A stretch of 64,000 nt of DNA, from the NCBI GenBank assembly GCA_033439765.1, contig JAULSN010000001.1, forward strand, positions 682,001 through 746,000, written 5' to 3'. The DNA comes from Lasiosphaeria ovina (lineage: Eukaryota > Ascomycota > Sordariomycetes > Sordariales > Lasiosphaeriaceae). The position numbers and the translations under genes are program-made. The notes beneath the pieces were generated by a model. The model did not search any database. It saw only the letters and a list, made by a program, of their open reading frames with translations, and was not told the DNA's origin. The first letter of the stretch is position 1, and each line of letters begins with the position of its first letter. Below are positions 1 to 9,533 of the stretch, in pieces.

Positions 1-750
1 GGGCGCTCAGGCTACCGAGTGCCACCTCGAATTACCGAGGCTCTGCCCGGAGCTTGGTCAGCGCCGCGGAATTGGTCAAACCGATACAAAGAATCCGAGG
101 CAACTGAAAGCAACGGTCCGTGGCGAGATGATGCCGTGCCTCGCCGCAACAGTTCCACGCTGCTGCCATAATCCCGATTCCGGGGGGAAGTCGGGTTTAC
201 GGTAGTATCTTGTCTTCACAGCACCGTGGGCGTTGGTTGGAGCAGTTCCTGCAGCGCCGGCATTCCGCAAATCTACAGCGGGAACCATCCGCGGGAAAGA
301 GCGAGCAAGCCTGGCTGCTAATCCGGATGTGGTCCAATATCCTGGCAAGCGCAGGCGAAAGGAGGGGGACCGGCACTAACGGATACAGCTTTTCCATCCA
401 AACTACCTGGTATCTGAAGTGGACTCGAGTTTACTTCAACCAAACCACTCTCGTACCTTCCAAGCGGCTGTAGCCGCCAATAAGTAGATCCCCAGTCCCG
501 CCACCGCTTGGGGAGGCCTAGTCCTACCATGTCGTGCCAGCGAGCTCCCGTGAGTGCGACACCAATAGAAAAAACAGGGCGAGCCACCAGGGCAACAATA
601 TCTAGGGTTCCGACAACACCAGTCAGCTGGGTCGGACCCTCCAGTATCAGCCGAACGACGAGCCGATTCTCGGAACCGCAGACTTAAAGTGGCCGGGCTC
701 AAGAGACACGCAACCCCCGTCTCAGTCCACTCCAACACAGTCAGTCAAAG
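1..750. other. Intergenic region at the window edge
   Basis: No convincing gene is visible. Open frames on both strands here are short, overlap each other and lack recognisable domains or a start context. The right half presumably holds the promoter and 5' leader of the MFS transporter that starts at 751. A gene ending left of the window could have its 3' region here, but nothing shows this. Confidence 0.5.
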
Positions 751-2133
751 ATGAAGGAAATACTCTCTGCCGACTCCTCCGAGTCGGACCTCCCCGAGGA
801 GGTGGGCCAGACGGAGAAAGACGTCGAGGCGGGACTGCCTCTCGCGCCTGCCCCGGCCGGCGGTGGCGATCCCGGCCCATCTGTGTCGAAGGAGGTCGTT
901 GCAGCCGAACCGCCAGCCGTGGGCCCGGTTCCTGACGGCGGCCTCGACGCGTGGCTCCAGGTCGCTGGATCAACAGCTGTTCTGGCCTGCACATGGGGGC
1001 TCATCAACACCTTTGGCGTCTATCAGTCGTACTACGAGGCCGACCTCCTCAAGGCCAACTCGGCGTCCGAGATCTCCTGGATCGGCAGCGCCCAGGGCGC
1101 TCTACTCCTCCTGGTAGGCGTCATCGCGGGCCCGTTGTTCGACGCGGGCTATTTCCGCCATCTCCTGGTGGCCGGGCTCTTCCTCATCGTGTTTGGGCAG
1201 TTCATGACCTCGCTGTGCGCCGTGTACTGGCAGGTTCTCCTGGCGCAGGGCTTCTGCGTGGGCATTGGCATGGGCCTGACGTTCTTGCCGTCGGCCGCCA
1301 TCCTGAGCCAGTACTTTGCCAAGCGCCGGGCCCTGGCCCTCGGCATCTCGAGTGTCGGCTCGCCCGTCGCCGGCATCATCTTCCCGGTCATCTTCAGCAG
1401 ACTCCAGCCGCACATCGGGTTTGAGTGGGCGACCCGGGTCATCGCCTTCATCCTGCTCGCCGTCTCGATCCCGCCCGTCATCTTCATGCGCACTCGCGTG
1501 CCGCCGAGCGGAAAGACGCGGTCCATGATCGACATGACCGCCTTGCGCGACGGCCCTTACGTGGTGTTCGTGCTGGGCAGTCTCTTCTCGTTCCTGATGC
1601 TTTACGTGCCCTTCTTCTACCTCGCCCTCTTCGGAACGTCGCACGGCGTCGCGGCGCCTGACTTTGCGCCGTACCTGGTGACGCTGCTCAACGTCGGGTC
1701 CATCTTCGGACGGCTAGTGCCAAACGCCCTGGCTGACGGCTGGGGCTGCATGAACATGCAGATAATCTGCACGCTCGCAAGCGCCGTGCTGGCGTTCGGC
1801 TGGATGGGGATCCGCAACCTGGCTGGCGCTGTTGTGTTTGCGCTGCTTTACGGCGCCTTCTCCGGCGGCGTGGTCAGCCTGATGCCGACCGTCGTTGTCG
1901 GGCTCTCTGCTGACATGGGGAGAGTCGGGGCGAGGTTGGGCACGAGCTTTCTCGTCTCTGGCGTCGCCATTCTCGTCGGGACTCCAATCGCAGGCGCGAT
2001 CCTCGGCGACCGGACCGAGGCACGTTGGCTGGGCACCATGGGGTATGCGGCAGCTGGCCTCCTCCTGTCGGCTCTCCTTACCTTGGTCTCGAGAGCCATG
2101 CTCTATGGGAAGCATGGGCACTGGAAGGCCTGA
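751..2133 (+). CDS. MFS transporter, monocarboxylate transporter (MCT/MCH)-like
   Basis: A 460-residue intronless polytopic membrane protein of the major facilitator superfamily. An acidic, Pro-rich cytosolic N-terminus of about 65 residues precedes a PDGGLDAWLQV motif, the usual lead-in to TM1 of fungal MCT-like carriers. About 12 hydrophobic segments follow in two halves, split by a basic loop around residues 245-260 (RTRVPPSGKTR). The loop after TM2/3 and the GSPVAGIIFPVIF segment of TM5 are typical of the Mch4/Mch5 group. Family members carry monocarboxylates, riboflavin or unknown metabolites, and the sequence does not show which. The size is normal for the family and the ATG is the first in frame after upstream stops. 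The neighbour is an unrelated oxidoreductase. Confidence 0.88.
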   Translation: MKEILSADSSESDLPEEVGQTEKDVEAGLPLAPAPAGGGDPGPSVSKEVVAAEPPAVGPVPDGGLDAWLQVAGSTAVLACTWGLINTFGVYQSYYEADLLKANSASEISWIGSAQGALLLLVGVIAGPLFDAGYFRHLLVAGLFLIVFGQFMTSLCAVYWQVLLAQGFCVGIGMGLTFLPSAAILSQYFAKRRALALGISSVGSPVAGIIFPVIFSRLQPHIGFEWATRVIAFILLAVSIPPVIFMRTRVPPSGKTRSMIDMTALRDGPYVVFVLGSLFSFLMLYVPFFYLALFGTSHGVAAPDFAPYLVTLLNVGSIFGRLVPNALADGWGCMNMQIICTLASAVLAFGWMGIRNLAGAVVFALLYGAFSGGVVSLMPTVVVGLSADMGRVGARLGTSFLVSGVAILVGTPIAGAILGDRTEARWLGTMGYAAAGLLLSALLTLVSRAMLYGKHGHWKA

Positions 2134-3755
2134 TGGTCGGACTTTGGGGCGACCGACATTGATCACGGTTTGAAGTCGTCATCTGTGTCAGCATGGCATC
2201 AGCAGCAGCAGACATGAACATCAACATAGGGTACGGAATGGGAATATAGACGGACGGGTACGGATAGAACAGTTGGATACCCCACTGGAAACTTCCGCGT
2301 CAGTTGGATACCTAATTAAAATGAACATTTCGAATCTTTTAAAATGGAGGCTTGGCTCCTTGACGGACGTCCTTGACGTTGTTTTGCCTTATCGGATCGG
2401 CTGGGTTGGAAGCTCGTCCATCGCGGCGCAATGGGAAGGTCCAGAAACAACAGCGGAAAGGGGGAAATAGAAAGAAAACCACCCGCGGGACACCGCCAAG
2501 AACGCAGGGGTGGGAGCAGGTTGCCGTCGGTTGGCGAGCTCGCATTTAGTTGTCGTCTGTGTGGTCCAATATCCATCTGCCGCCGTTCGGCAGAACAGCC
2601 GAAGCGTGTTCGACGTTTCGAGATGTGGTGAATCAAATATCGGAACCAAGACGCCGCATAACCGACCTTGACTGGTAGCCCGACCTTGACTGGTGGCATC
2701 TGCGGCTCGGGACCAATGCGACGTAAAGCTTGACCACTTCAGAGCGCCTGCATCAAGACACAAAGCGATGCATCCACCAATTGGCCAATTCATCAGATGA
2801 TTAGTTATTGTTCGTGACTAATGCCCTGATGCCGTTCGCCGAGACAGGTCAAAGGCAGCCTTTCGTGCAATTCCCCGCGGCTAGGTGGCCTCGGAACGGG
2901 GGCGGACGCCGTTCGGGCGAGCAGTCGCGCGCGTCAAGACGACTCCTGCCAGGGCGGGGTTCGACGCCGCCGCCGCTCGCATTTCAAATAACATGGAGGA
3001 GGTTGGCGTTGGCCTCGCGCGCGCGCCCTCGTTTGGACGTTTCTAATGAGTGACAAATGGTGACAAAAGCACTGCTGGCTGCTGACGGAGCCCTTGCTTT
3101 GGTCTGTGGAGTCGTCTCGACAGGCCCATTGACGGCCCACCTCAGATCTCGCGCACGAGGCACACTGGACAAGGAGCCAAGAAGCGCCAGGCCTTTGAAT
3201 GTAAGCCGTTAATCAGCAATCCACAGCGTCCCAGCGGGGGTGCGGCATGCACCACAAGCTAGCCCTCAGTGGATAGGTCAATGGCTGCGCGGTGTGGTGA
3301 GGGGTAATAGGCGATAGCTGCGGGGTCGTCCTGAGTCGCCTTCCGGCCGCCCTCGACAACGGGAGCTGCGTGCGTGCATGTGCTTCGCGTGCCGACGCCG
3401 TGTCTGTCGGTCATTAGCTGGCTAGCTGGAGCTGTCTGGATGCTGGTTCTGAATAAGTGCCCAGCGGCTCTGCTGGGTGATTACTCTTCCAAGTGTGAAA
3501 GGAAGCGCGAAGCGAAGGAGCCGGGCAAGTCGACCTTGGCTGGCTTCCGCGCCTGTGCCTGACGTCTGGCCCCGTTCGCGCTGGGTTGGGTCTCCTCGCG
3601 TGGTGGACGTGATTATTTGATCATGACGAATCCGATCCGTCTCGAGACACTAGGCCCGGATACCCAGCTATCGGACCTTTGGTCTCCCGGGGGTCGATCA
3701 ATGTCGCACTGCGTCGCAATGGGACTTCCTCCACCCACCCCGGGCTAATATGCCT

Positions 3756-3771
3756 TGGGTATATATACCCA
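3756..3771 (+). promoter_or_regulatory. TATA box inside a perfect palindrome
   Basis: The 16-nt perfect palindrome TGGGTATATATACCCA lies about 155 nt upstream of the ATG at 3926. Its centre is a consensus TATA box, so it is the likely core promoter of the WrbA-like gene. The flanking GGG/CCC arms make it self-complementary, which is unusual for a plain TATA box. Confidence 0.55.
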
Positions 3772-3804
3772 GCTTGTCCCCCGATGGAACGTTTTCTTCT
3801 CCAT

Positions 3805-3900
3805 CCGACAATCGCACAGTCGAGACTCAGACTTTGTCCACACACCTAGACACCCGACAATCGCACAGCCGAGACTCAGACTGTCCACACGCCTAGACAC
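3805..3900 (+). repeat. Tandem duplication, about 48 bp x 2, in a 5' leader
   Basis: Two head-to-tail copies, 3805-3853 (49 nt) and 3854-3900 (47 nt), begin CCGACAATCGCACAG and end CCTAGACAC. They differ by a few substitutions and a 2-nt indel. They lie between the TATA element and the ATG of the WrbA-like gene, so they probably lengthen its 5' UTR. Confidence 0.85.
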
Positions 3901-3925
3901 CCAAGACTCCACACTCGTCCTCAAC

Positions 3926-4715
3926 ATGGCGCCCAAGATTGCAATCGTCTACGTAGGGACACCGTACCCCTTTCCCTAGCGGTGTGACACGACCACAGTC
4001 CCGCGCCAATGTCGAGATGCGAGACGGGGTTTGTTCTACACCTGGCTGACGCTCTCTCCAGTACTCCATGTATGGCCACATCAGACAGCTCGCCGAGGCC
4101 GAGAAGAAGGGAATCGAGAAGGCCGGCGGCACCGCCGATCTCTACCAGTGCGTCCCCCTTGCATAACGCGCAAAGCGTTCCGTGGTCTGACTTTGGTGTT
4201 TCAGGGTCGCCGAGACTCTCCCGCAAGAGGTCCTGGACAAGATGTACGCCCCGCCCAAGCCCACAGACATCCCCGTCATCGACGACCCGTCGACGCTGGA
4301 GGCGTATGACGCCTTCCTGATTGGCATCCCGACACGGTACGGCAACTTCCCCACGCAGTGGAAGGCCTTCTGGGACAAGTCGGGCAAGCAGTGGTCGTCG
4401 GGCGGCTTCTACGGCAAGCTCGCCGGCTTCTTCCTGTCGACCGCCAGCATGGGAGGCGGCCAGGAGTCGACGGCGCTCGCCGCCATCAGCACCCTCGCCC
4501 ACCACGGAATCCTCTACGTGCCTTTCGGCTACGCCAAGGCGTTCCCCCAGCTCGTCGACGTGAGCGAGGTGCGCGGCGGCGGCCCGTGGGGCGCCGGCAC
4601 GATTGCCGGGTCCGACGGCAGCCGGCAGCCCAGCGAGAGGGAGCTCGAGCTCGCGGCCATCCAGGGCGAGTGGTTCTACAAGACGGCGGCCAAGTACGCC
4701 TCGGGCACCGCGTGA
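3926..4715 (+). CDS. NAD(P)H:quinone oxidoreductase, WrbA-type flavodoxin
   Basis: Three exons, 3926-3952, 4062-4147 and 4205-4715, encode 207 residues. The introns are 109 and 57 nt; the first starts GTAGGG and ends in CTCCAG. The joined N-terminus reads [16 protein letters not shown], the beta1 strand and FMN-phosphate loop of the WrbA/Pst2/Alt a 7 family. [18 protein letters not shown] and the [17 protein letters not shown] segment are the other conserved FMN-binding loops. Family members are cytosolic, often multimeric flavoenzymes that reduce quinones by two electrons and protect against oxidative stress. The length equals the family norm. The first exon is only nine codons, so a single-ORF prediction would miss the N-terminus. 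Confidence 0.92.
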
Positions 4716-5649
4716 CTACATGATGGTGGCGACGCGACGGCAGGAAAGGGTGCGAACGGGGCGAAAGCCACTGAGAAGGAGCAGGCTGCAGTCCCCAAGC
4801 CGGACGAGGGCAAGAAAGCCAAGAAAGGCCCGTGTGGGCTGCCGCTGCCGGGCAAGTGCGAGATAATGTGATTCTCTGATAATCCTAATGTCGGCGTATG
4901 CGTTTCAAAAAGACAAAAGTTCCCCTGCATCCAGCGAGAAGACGTGACGGGAGAAGTGAAGTGCCTTGAGGCATCGGCGTGCATCGTTGCATGGTATGTG
5001 TGTTTGCTGGAGAGTTAAAGAAGCAGCCGCAAAGCGACGCAGCCATGGTAAAACTGCACACCTTACCTTACCCAAATTTGGGGCTTGTGCACCAAGCCGC
5101 AACACTTAAATCCGGCCCTCGCAACTCCTCGCTTACCTTGCACACGGGATACGCCTGGCCGACATAACGGGTGGTAAGTTGTTTGCACGGAATTACTGAA
5201 CCAAATGCTAATCCATTCCCCCGTGGACCGCCAACCGGGCTGCGCTGCGCTGCGTGGTGCGGCCAAGACTGGAAGGTGCCAGTTCACAGCGTCCCCAATT
5301 CTGGGTGACGCTGGAACTCCCACGCGCTAGGTAGGCAGTGCATGGGTGTTCCTTATCTCTGGCAATTGGTGTCCAAGAGACGCCGCACATCTTCTCTTCG
5401 GCTCGCGGCCTTGATTCTCCATCGCGCGTCCAGGCCTCCTGTCGACGCCAACAACGCCCAACCAGGGCAGGACCCGAGAGGACGGGAGATGGATAAAGTC
5501 CCTGTCCAGATAGCCGGCCTGGGCACTCGCGCTCCCAGGGCGGGACGCCGGTATATACATGTCCGTCCTCGCTTCCCGTGTTTGTCTGTTCCCATCGCAG
5601 GTTTTCTTGGCCTTGCCGTGCTAGTTGGCGTAGCTTGCATTGTCTGCGT

Positions 5650-5702
<53 letters not shown>

Positions 5703-5740
5703 TTTACCCAGTCGGAACCTACACCAAGAATTTTGCTGAA
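4716..5740. other. Intergenic region with amidase promoter
   Basis: No separate gene is supported. A TATATA box at 5552-5557 sits about 185 nt upstream of the chosen amidase start, and a (TCG)n microsatellite runs at about 5664-5702. An open frame upstream of 5741 is in phase with the amidase. It crosses the TATA box and the serine-coding microsatellite, so I treat it as leader sequence. Confidence 0.6.
5664..5702 (+). repeat. (TCG)13 trinucleotide microsatellite
   Basis: About 13 uninterrupted TCG units, preceded by a short CCG stretch, lie about 40 nt upstream of the amidase ATG. If translation began further upstream the tract would encode poly-Ser in frame. The TATA box at 5552-5557 and the signal-peptide-like start at 5741 argue that it is 5' UTR. 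Confidence 0.9.
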
Positions 5741-7420
5741 ATGTTGACATTGGCCCTGCGAAAGGTCGCCGTAGCCGTCGCGGCCGCGTGCTTGATACGA
5801 GATGGCGGTGCGGCACTGCTGTGCTCAAACTCGAGCACGGCAATCAGCGGCACGCCATTCCCCCCCTTAATCGAGGCGGACCTCGTGGACCTGGCAAGAG
5901 GCCTCGAGACCGGCCTGTTCACGAGCGTAGATCTTGCCACGGCCTACATCGCCCGCATCAAGGAGGTCAACTCGAATCTCCGCATGGTCACGCAGATTAA
6001 CCCGGATGCCCTGGACATTGCCGCCGAGATGGACTCTGCGAGGGCGGCCGGGACTCACTACGGGCCTCTGCACGGCATCCCCATCCTCGTCAAGGACAAC
6101 ATCGCCACGGCTGACAAGATGGACAACACGGCCGGCTCCTACGCCCTCGTTGGCGCAAAGGTGCCCGGCGACAGCACCGTGGCCGCCAAGTTGAGAAAGG
6201 CCGGGGCCGTCATCCTCGGCAAGACGAACCTTTCCCAGTGGGCCAACTACCGCAGCTCCAACAGCAGCAACGGATGGTCTGCCGTCGGCGGGCAGACGCA
6301 AGGGGCCTACTACCCGGGACAAGACCCGTCCGGGTCCTCGTCCGGCAGCGGCGTGTCCAGCTCCCTTGGCCTCGCCTTCGCCAGCCTCGGGACCGAGACG
6401 GACGGCTCGATCCTGTCGCCGTCCAACGTGAACAACCTGGTGGGGATAAAGCCGTCGGTGGGGCTCACGTCGCGGTACCTCGTGGTGCCCATCTCCGAGC
6501 ACCAAGACACAGTCGGGCCGATGGCGCGGTCGGTGAGGGACGCCGCGTACCTCCTCTCGGCCATCGCAGGGCCAGACCCCAACGATAACTACACGTCGGC
6601 GATCCCTTTCGAGAAGGTCCCGAACTACGTCAAAGCCTGCGACTACTTCGCCCTGGCCGGCAAGCGGATCGGCGTGCCGCGCAACCTGGTGCGGTCGGTC
6701 ACGCTCGCGCCGGTCCAGGCCGAGTTCGACGCTGCTCTCGGCGTGCTCCGCGGGGCCGGTGCGACCGTCGTCGACGGCCTCGAGCTGCCGGGGTACGAGG
6801 CCGTCAACGCCGGCGACTACGAGGACAACGTGCTCATGTCCGACTTCATCACGAACCTCGCAGGCTACGTGTCGAAGCTGGCCTTCAACCCCAACAACAT
6901 CGCCTCGGTTGCCTCGCTGCAAGCCTTTACGCAGTCCAGCCCGCTGGAAGACTGGCCGGAGCGCGACACGCTTGTCTGGGAGGCCGCGCTGAACCTGACG
7001 CACGGCAACGAGTCCCCGCTGTTCTGGGGCAACTACACGGCGCAGCGGTACTTTGCCGGCCCGCTGGGCATCACGGGGGCGCTCCAGAACTACAGCCTGG
7101 ACGCGCTCGTGGTGCCGACGGCCGTCGCGTCGGGGCTGCCGGCGCTGATCGGGTCGCCCGTCATCACGGTGCCGCTGGGCAAGCTGCCGGCCAACACGGC
7201 AGTTACCAGGAACCGGTTCGGCAACCTGGTGGCCCGGGCCCCGAACCAGCCGTTTGGGATCAGCTTCATGGGCGGCCACTTCTCGGAGGAGACGCTGATC
7301 GGCATCGCCTATGCGTTTGAGCAGCGCACGCTGGTGCGCAACACCATCACGCCCTACCTGCTGCCCGAGACGGAGCTGGCCGATGTGGTGGCCAAGCGAC
7401 GCGGCGCCGCGAGACGGTGA
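5741..7420 (+). CDS. Secreted amidase, amidase-signature family
   Basis: An intronless 559-residue protein. The chosen ATG opens a signal peptide (MLTLALRKVAVAVAAACLI), which fits a secreted or vacuolar enzyme; an in-frame start at 5342 would bury it. The amidase signature is present. The general-base Lys is in HGIPILVKDN (about residue 118). The Ser/Gly-rich loop SGSSSGSGVSSS is near 197-207, and the nucleophile Ser lies in GTETDGSILSPS (about residue 221). VGIKPSVGLTSRYLVVP and DTVGPMARSV follow. Enzymes of this family hydrolyse linear amides through a Ser-cisSer-Lys triad; GatA and acetamidases are intracellular relatives. The substrate is not evident. Several NxS/T sites agree with secretion. 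A GC-rich repeat begins about 60 nt past the stop. Confidence 0.88.
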   Translation: MLTLALRKVAVAVAAACLIRDGGAALLCSNSSTAISGTPFPPLIEADLVDLARGLETGLFTSVDLATAYIARIKEVNSNLRMVTQINPDALDIAAEMDSARAAGTHYGPLHGIPILVKDNIATADKMDNTAGSYALVGAKVPGDSTVAAKLRKAGAVILGKTNLSQWANYRSSNSSNGWSAVGGQTQGAYYPGQDPSGSSSGSGVSSSLGLAFASLGTETDGSILSPSNVNNLVGIKPSVGLTSRYLVVPISEHQDTVGPMARSVRDAAYLLSAIAGPDPNDNYTSAIPFEKVPNYVKACDYFALAGKRIGVPRNLVRSVTLAPVQAEFDAALGVLRGAGATVVDGLELPGYEAVNAGDYEDNVLMSDFITNLAGYVSKLAFNPNNIASVASLQAFTQSSPLEDWPERDTLVWEAALNLTHGNESPLFWGNYTAQRYFAGPLGITGALQNYSLDALVVPTAVASGLPALIGSPVITVPLGKLPANTAVTRNRFGNLVARAPNQPFGISFMGGHFSEETLIGIAYAFEQRTLVRNTITPYLLPETELADVVAKRRGAARR

Positions 7421-7480
7421 TGGTGTAGGAGGCGGCCCAAAAACGGACAGAGAATAAGGGGCGCTGGACGGCCTTCTCCT

Positions 7481-7541
7481 TCTTTATTGCCTCCGGCGGC
7501 CCTCCGGGGGCGCCTGCGGCGGGCTGCTCGCTGCGCTCGAG
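7481..7541 (-). repeat. GC-rich dispersed repeat, copy A
   Basis: Read on the minus strand, this core of about 61 bp (starting TCGAGCGCAGCGAGC) is nearly identical to plus-strand 18492-18552. Weaker similarity extends about 20 nt further (AGGCCGTnCAG). A telomere-like CCCTAA tract lies upstream of the core in the same orientation at both copies, here 210 nt away. The core encodes RSEQPAAGAPGGPPEA in one frame of both copies, but the match is at DNA level and no gene structure surrounds it. Confidence 0.8.
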
Positions 7542-7750
7542 AGGCGTTCTTTCGGGTCGCTGAATCGTCAACTTCTGGCGTTCAGGGGTGCTATTTCAGC
7601 CAGGCCCAAGCACGCCCCGGTTTACAGTGTATTTCCCATAGTCCATGCCTGGTCAAGTATAGCTGTCTGGGTTTCTGTCAAATATTAACCAACAAACACA
7701 ACTCGCAGACTGATGATGGGGGTTTGTAGGCTGTGAACGTGTAACAAGAA

Positions 7751-7764
7751 TTAGGGTTAGGGTT
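7751..7764 (+). repeat. Interstitial telomere-like tract (TTAGGG)
   Basis: TTAGGGTTAGGGTT is two full units plus a partial unit of the vertebrate/fungal telomere repeat, internal to the chromosome. It lies 210 nt from GC-rich repeat copy A. Confidence 0.85.
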
Positions 7765-8003
7765 GGATAGGCGATTTCGCCCCACCCTCAAAAGTTCAAC
7801 CCACCAAGAGAACTCGCGTCCCCTGTAGAGGAGTGCAGTCATGCAACTCATCAGCAGTTCTTCATGCTCACCCATCCGCTGGCAGCCAACCGTGCTGTAC
7901 ATAGTCTCTTTCAAACATCTCGCCAGCTGATCCGCCTCTGAACTGCACTCAAGATCCAGAAACCGAAAAAGGAAGAAAAAAAGACAGGGAAAAGTCAAAA
8001 GCG

Positions 8004-8849
8004 ATGCTCCTCCGCAGCCCCGCCGACGCAGGCCCCGACGTCTTCCAGCCCATGACGTCTCGCGCGACGGCTCGCACCGACGACGGCGCTCACGGGTACC
8101 ACCAGGGCCACGCGGAGAACCAGGACACAAACAGCAACGGCGACGGCCACGCCGACGCCACGGACGATGTCTGGGGCGCCGATGACGACGGCCATGAAAC
8201 CGGCAACCTCGCCGCCGGCAGTAGACACGCGCACGCGCACGCCCACGCGCACCCGTCCGACGTGCCGCGGCTGCAGCAGGAGCACACGACGGCGGGGTAC
8301 CGCGACGGCATCGCCGCGGCCAAGGGCCTGAGCGCGCAGGCCGGGTTCGACGAGGGGTTCGGGCTGGGGGCCACGATCGGCGCGCGCGCCGGGCAGCTGC
8401 TGGGCGTGCTGGAGGGGCTTGCGGCGGCCGCAACGCAGATGCCAGAGGCCGACGCTGCACGCGTCCGCGGGCTGCTGGCCGAGGCGCGGCGCGAGCTGAG
8501 CGTGCAGGCCGTGTTTGGCGAGGCGCACTGGGTGCGCGACGGCACGTGGAGCTACGACGTCCCGGAGCCGGGGCCGGAGCAGTCGGGCCGTGAGGGGGGC
8601 GGTGGCGGCAGCGGTGATGTCGTGTTTGCCGACGTGGCGGCGGCGCATCCGCTGCTGCGGAAATGGGACGGCGTCGTGCAGGCCGAGGCGGCGCGATACC
8701 GCATCGACTGGGACGTGATTCCGCCTGCCGATGAGGCGGGCGGGAGGGACGACGACGACGAGCCGGAAGAGCCAGACACGAAGGCGAAGAGGAAACAGCA
8801 GCCGGCCGCTGCTGCGGTCAAGGAGTCGCGAGAGGCGCTGGCGTGGTGA
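8004..8849 (+). CDS. Yae1-like protein, Fe-S assembly adaptor
   Basis: An intronless 281-residue protein. Residues about 98-145 carry the Yae1 N-terminal domain: [22 protein letters not shown] followed by glycines every fourth residue ([13 protein letters not shown]), the deca-GX3 motif. In yeast, Yae1 with Lto1 acts in the cytosol to recruit the ABC protein Rli1/ABCE1 to the CIA targeting complex for Fe-S insertion. The N-terminal region is acidic and Gln/Asp-rich with a His-Ala alternation (HAHAHAHAH, about residues 74-82). The C-terminal part is charged and ends Leu-Ala-Trp, which resembles CIA-targeting C-terminal tripeptides. It is longer than yeast Yae1 owing to low-complexity insertions. 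Lto1 itself is less likely, because the QxGFDxGF pattern is that of Yae1. Confidence 0.82.
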   Translation: MLLRSPADAGPDVFQPMTSRATARTDDGAHGYHQGHAENQDTNSNGDGHADATDDVWGADDDGHETGNLAAGSRHAHAHAHAHPSDVPRLQQEHTTAGYRDGIAAAKGLSAQAGFDEGFGLGATIGARAGQLLGVLEGLAAAATQMPEADAARVRGLLAEARRELSVQAVFGEAHWVRDGTWSYDVPEPGPEQSGREGGGGGSGDVVFADVAAAHPLLRKWDGVVQAEAARYRIDWDVIPPADEAGGRDDDDEPEEPDTKAKRKQQPAAAAVKESREALAW

Positions 8850-9533
8850 GACGCTGTGTGAGTGTGTGAGGATTCGATCCACCCCTCAGCGGCTCGGCCG
8901 ACGTTGGTGGCCACCTACCCCCTTTATTTGCCTCGTAGCTCGCCGGGCTCGGTCATGGTGAAAGGAAGGGACGCTGCCGCCCACCTCCAGCCTCGCGTCG
9001 CCAGGAGATACGCAGACAACACATGGACCGGGAGGGATACGGTCTTGTTACGTGACGGCGAGTATTCCGCACGAACGATCCACCTCTCTGGCATTGCTGC
9101 TTTTTGGGGTGGCTCGCAGGGGACACGGATATCCCTTGACAACGAGGCCGTGTTACGCGAAGCAATACCAATGGCAACCTAGTCAGGGGCAATAAGGCCA
9201 GACAGCTTCCAGCGGCGTCTGGTTTTACGAGACAGACATAACACAATCTTGCGCCAATAGAGTGAATATCCGTAGAGAGTCAGGGGACACGTCTGGTTCA
9301 CGCAATATACCTAAACATCGGTGCTATTCGAGAACGTTACCTTACGGTTTGAGCAAGCCCTAAGTCACTTGCCCCTTTGATGCAGCAACTGTCAATTCTG
9401 CCCCTTGTTGATTAAATTGGACGACAAGACCACTTCCAGTGCACTCTGCTCTTCTACGCTTGATGAGCAAGCCAAAGACAATCTCGCACCAGAGAACCAA
9501 ACACCCGCCCCCAACGCCCCCAACCAAAGTCCA
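8850..9533. other. Convergent intergenic spacer
   Basis: 3' flanks of the Yae1-like gene (plus) and the Pro-rich protein gene (minus). No ORF with recognisable features, RNA gene or repeat is seen. Confidence 0.6.

Larger units (their letters stand above)
2134..3925. other. Intergenic region, no gene seen
   Basis: About 1.8 kb without a supported gene; open frames are short and mutually overlapping. The right end carries a palindromic TATA element at 3756-3771 and a 48-bp tandem duplication at 3805-3900, both belonging to the leader or promoter of the WrbA-like gene. Nothing distinctive was found in 2134-3700. Confidence 0.55.
7421..8003. other. Intergenic region with repeat remnant and TTAGGG motif
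   Basis: This spacer holds copy A of a GC-rich repeat (core 7481-7541) and an interstitial TTAGGGTTAGGGTT tract at 7751-7764. No gene is supported. Confidence 0.7.

Noticed and set aside
5342..5740. Upstream start for the amidase giving 692 residues
   Set aside because: It would translate through a TATA box and a microsatellite and place the signal peptide internally.
5867..7279. 470-codon minus-strand ORF antisense to the amidase
   Set aside because: Arg/His/Val-rich shadow of the amidase reading frame with no recognisable motif.
7347..7571. Protein-coding gene in GC-rich repeat copy A (ERSEQPAAGAPGGPPEA frame)
   Set aside because: The same short frame occurs at 18416-18631, but similarity is at DNA level over only about 60-80 bp, and the flanks and stops differ, so it is a repeat rather than a gene.
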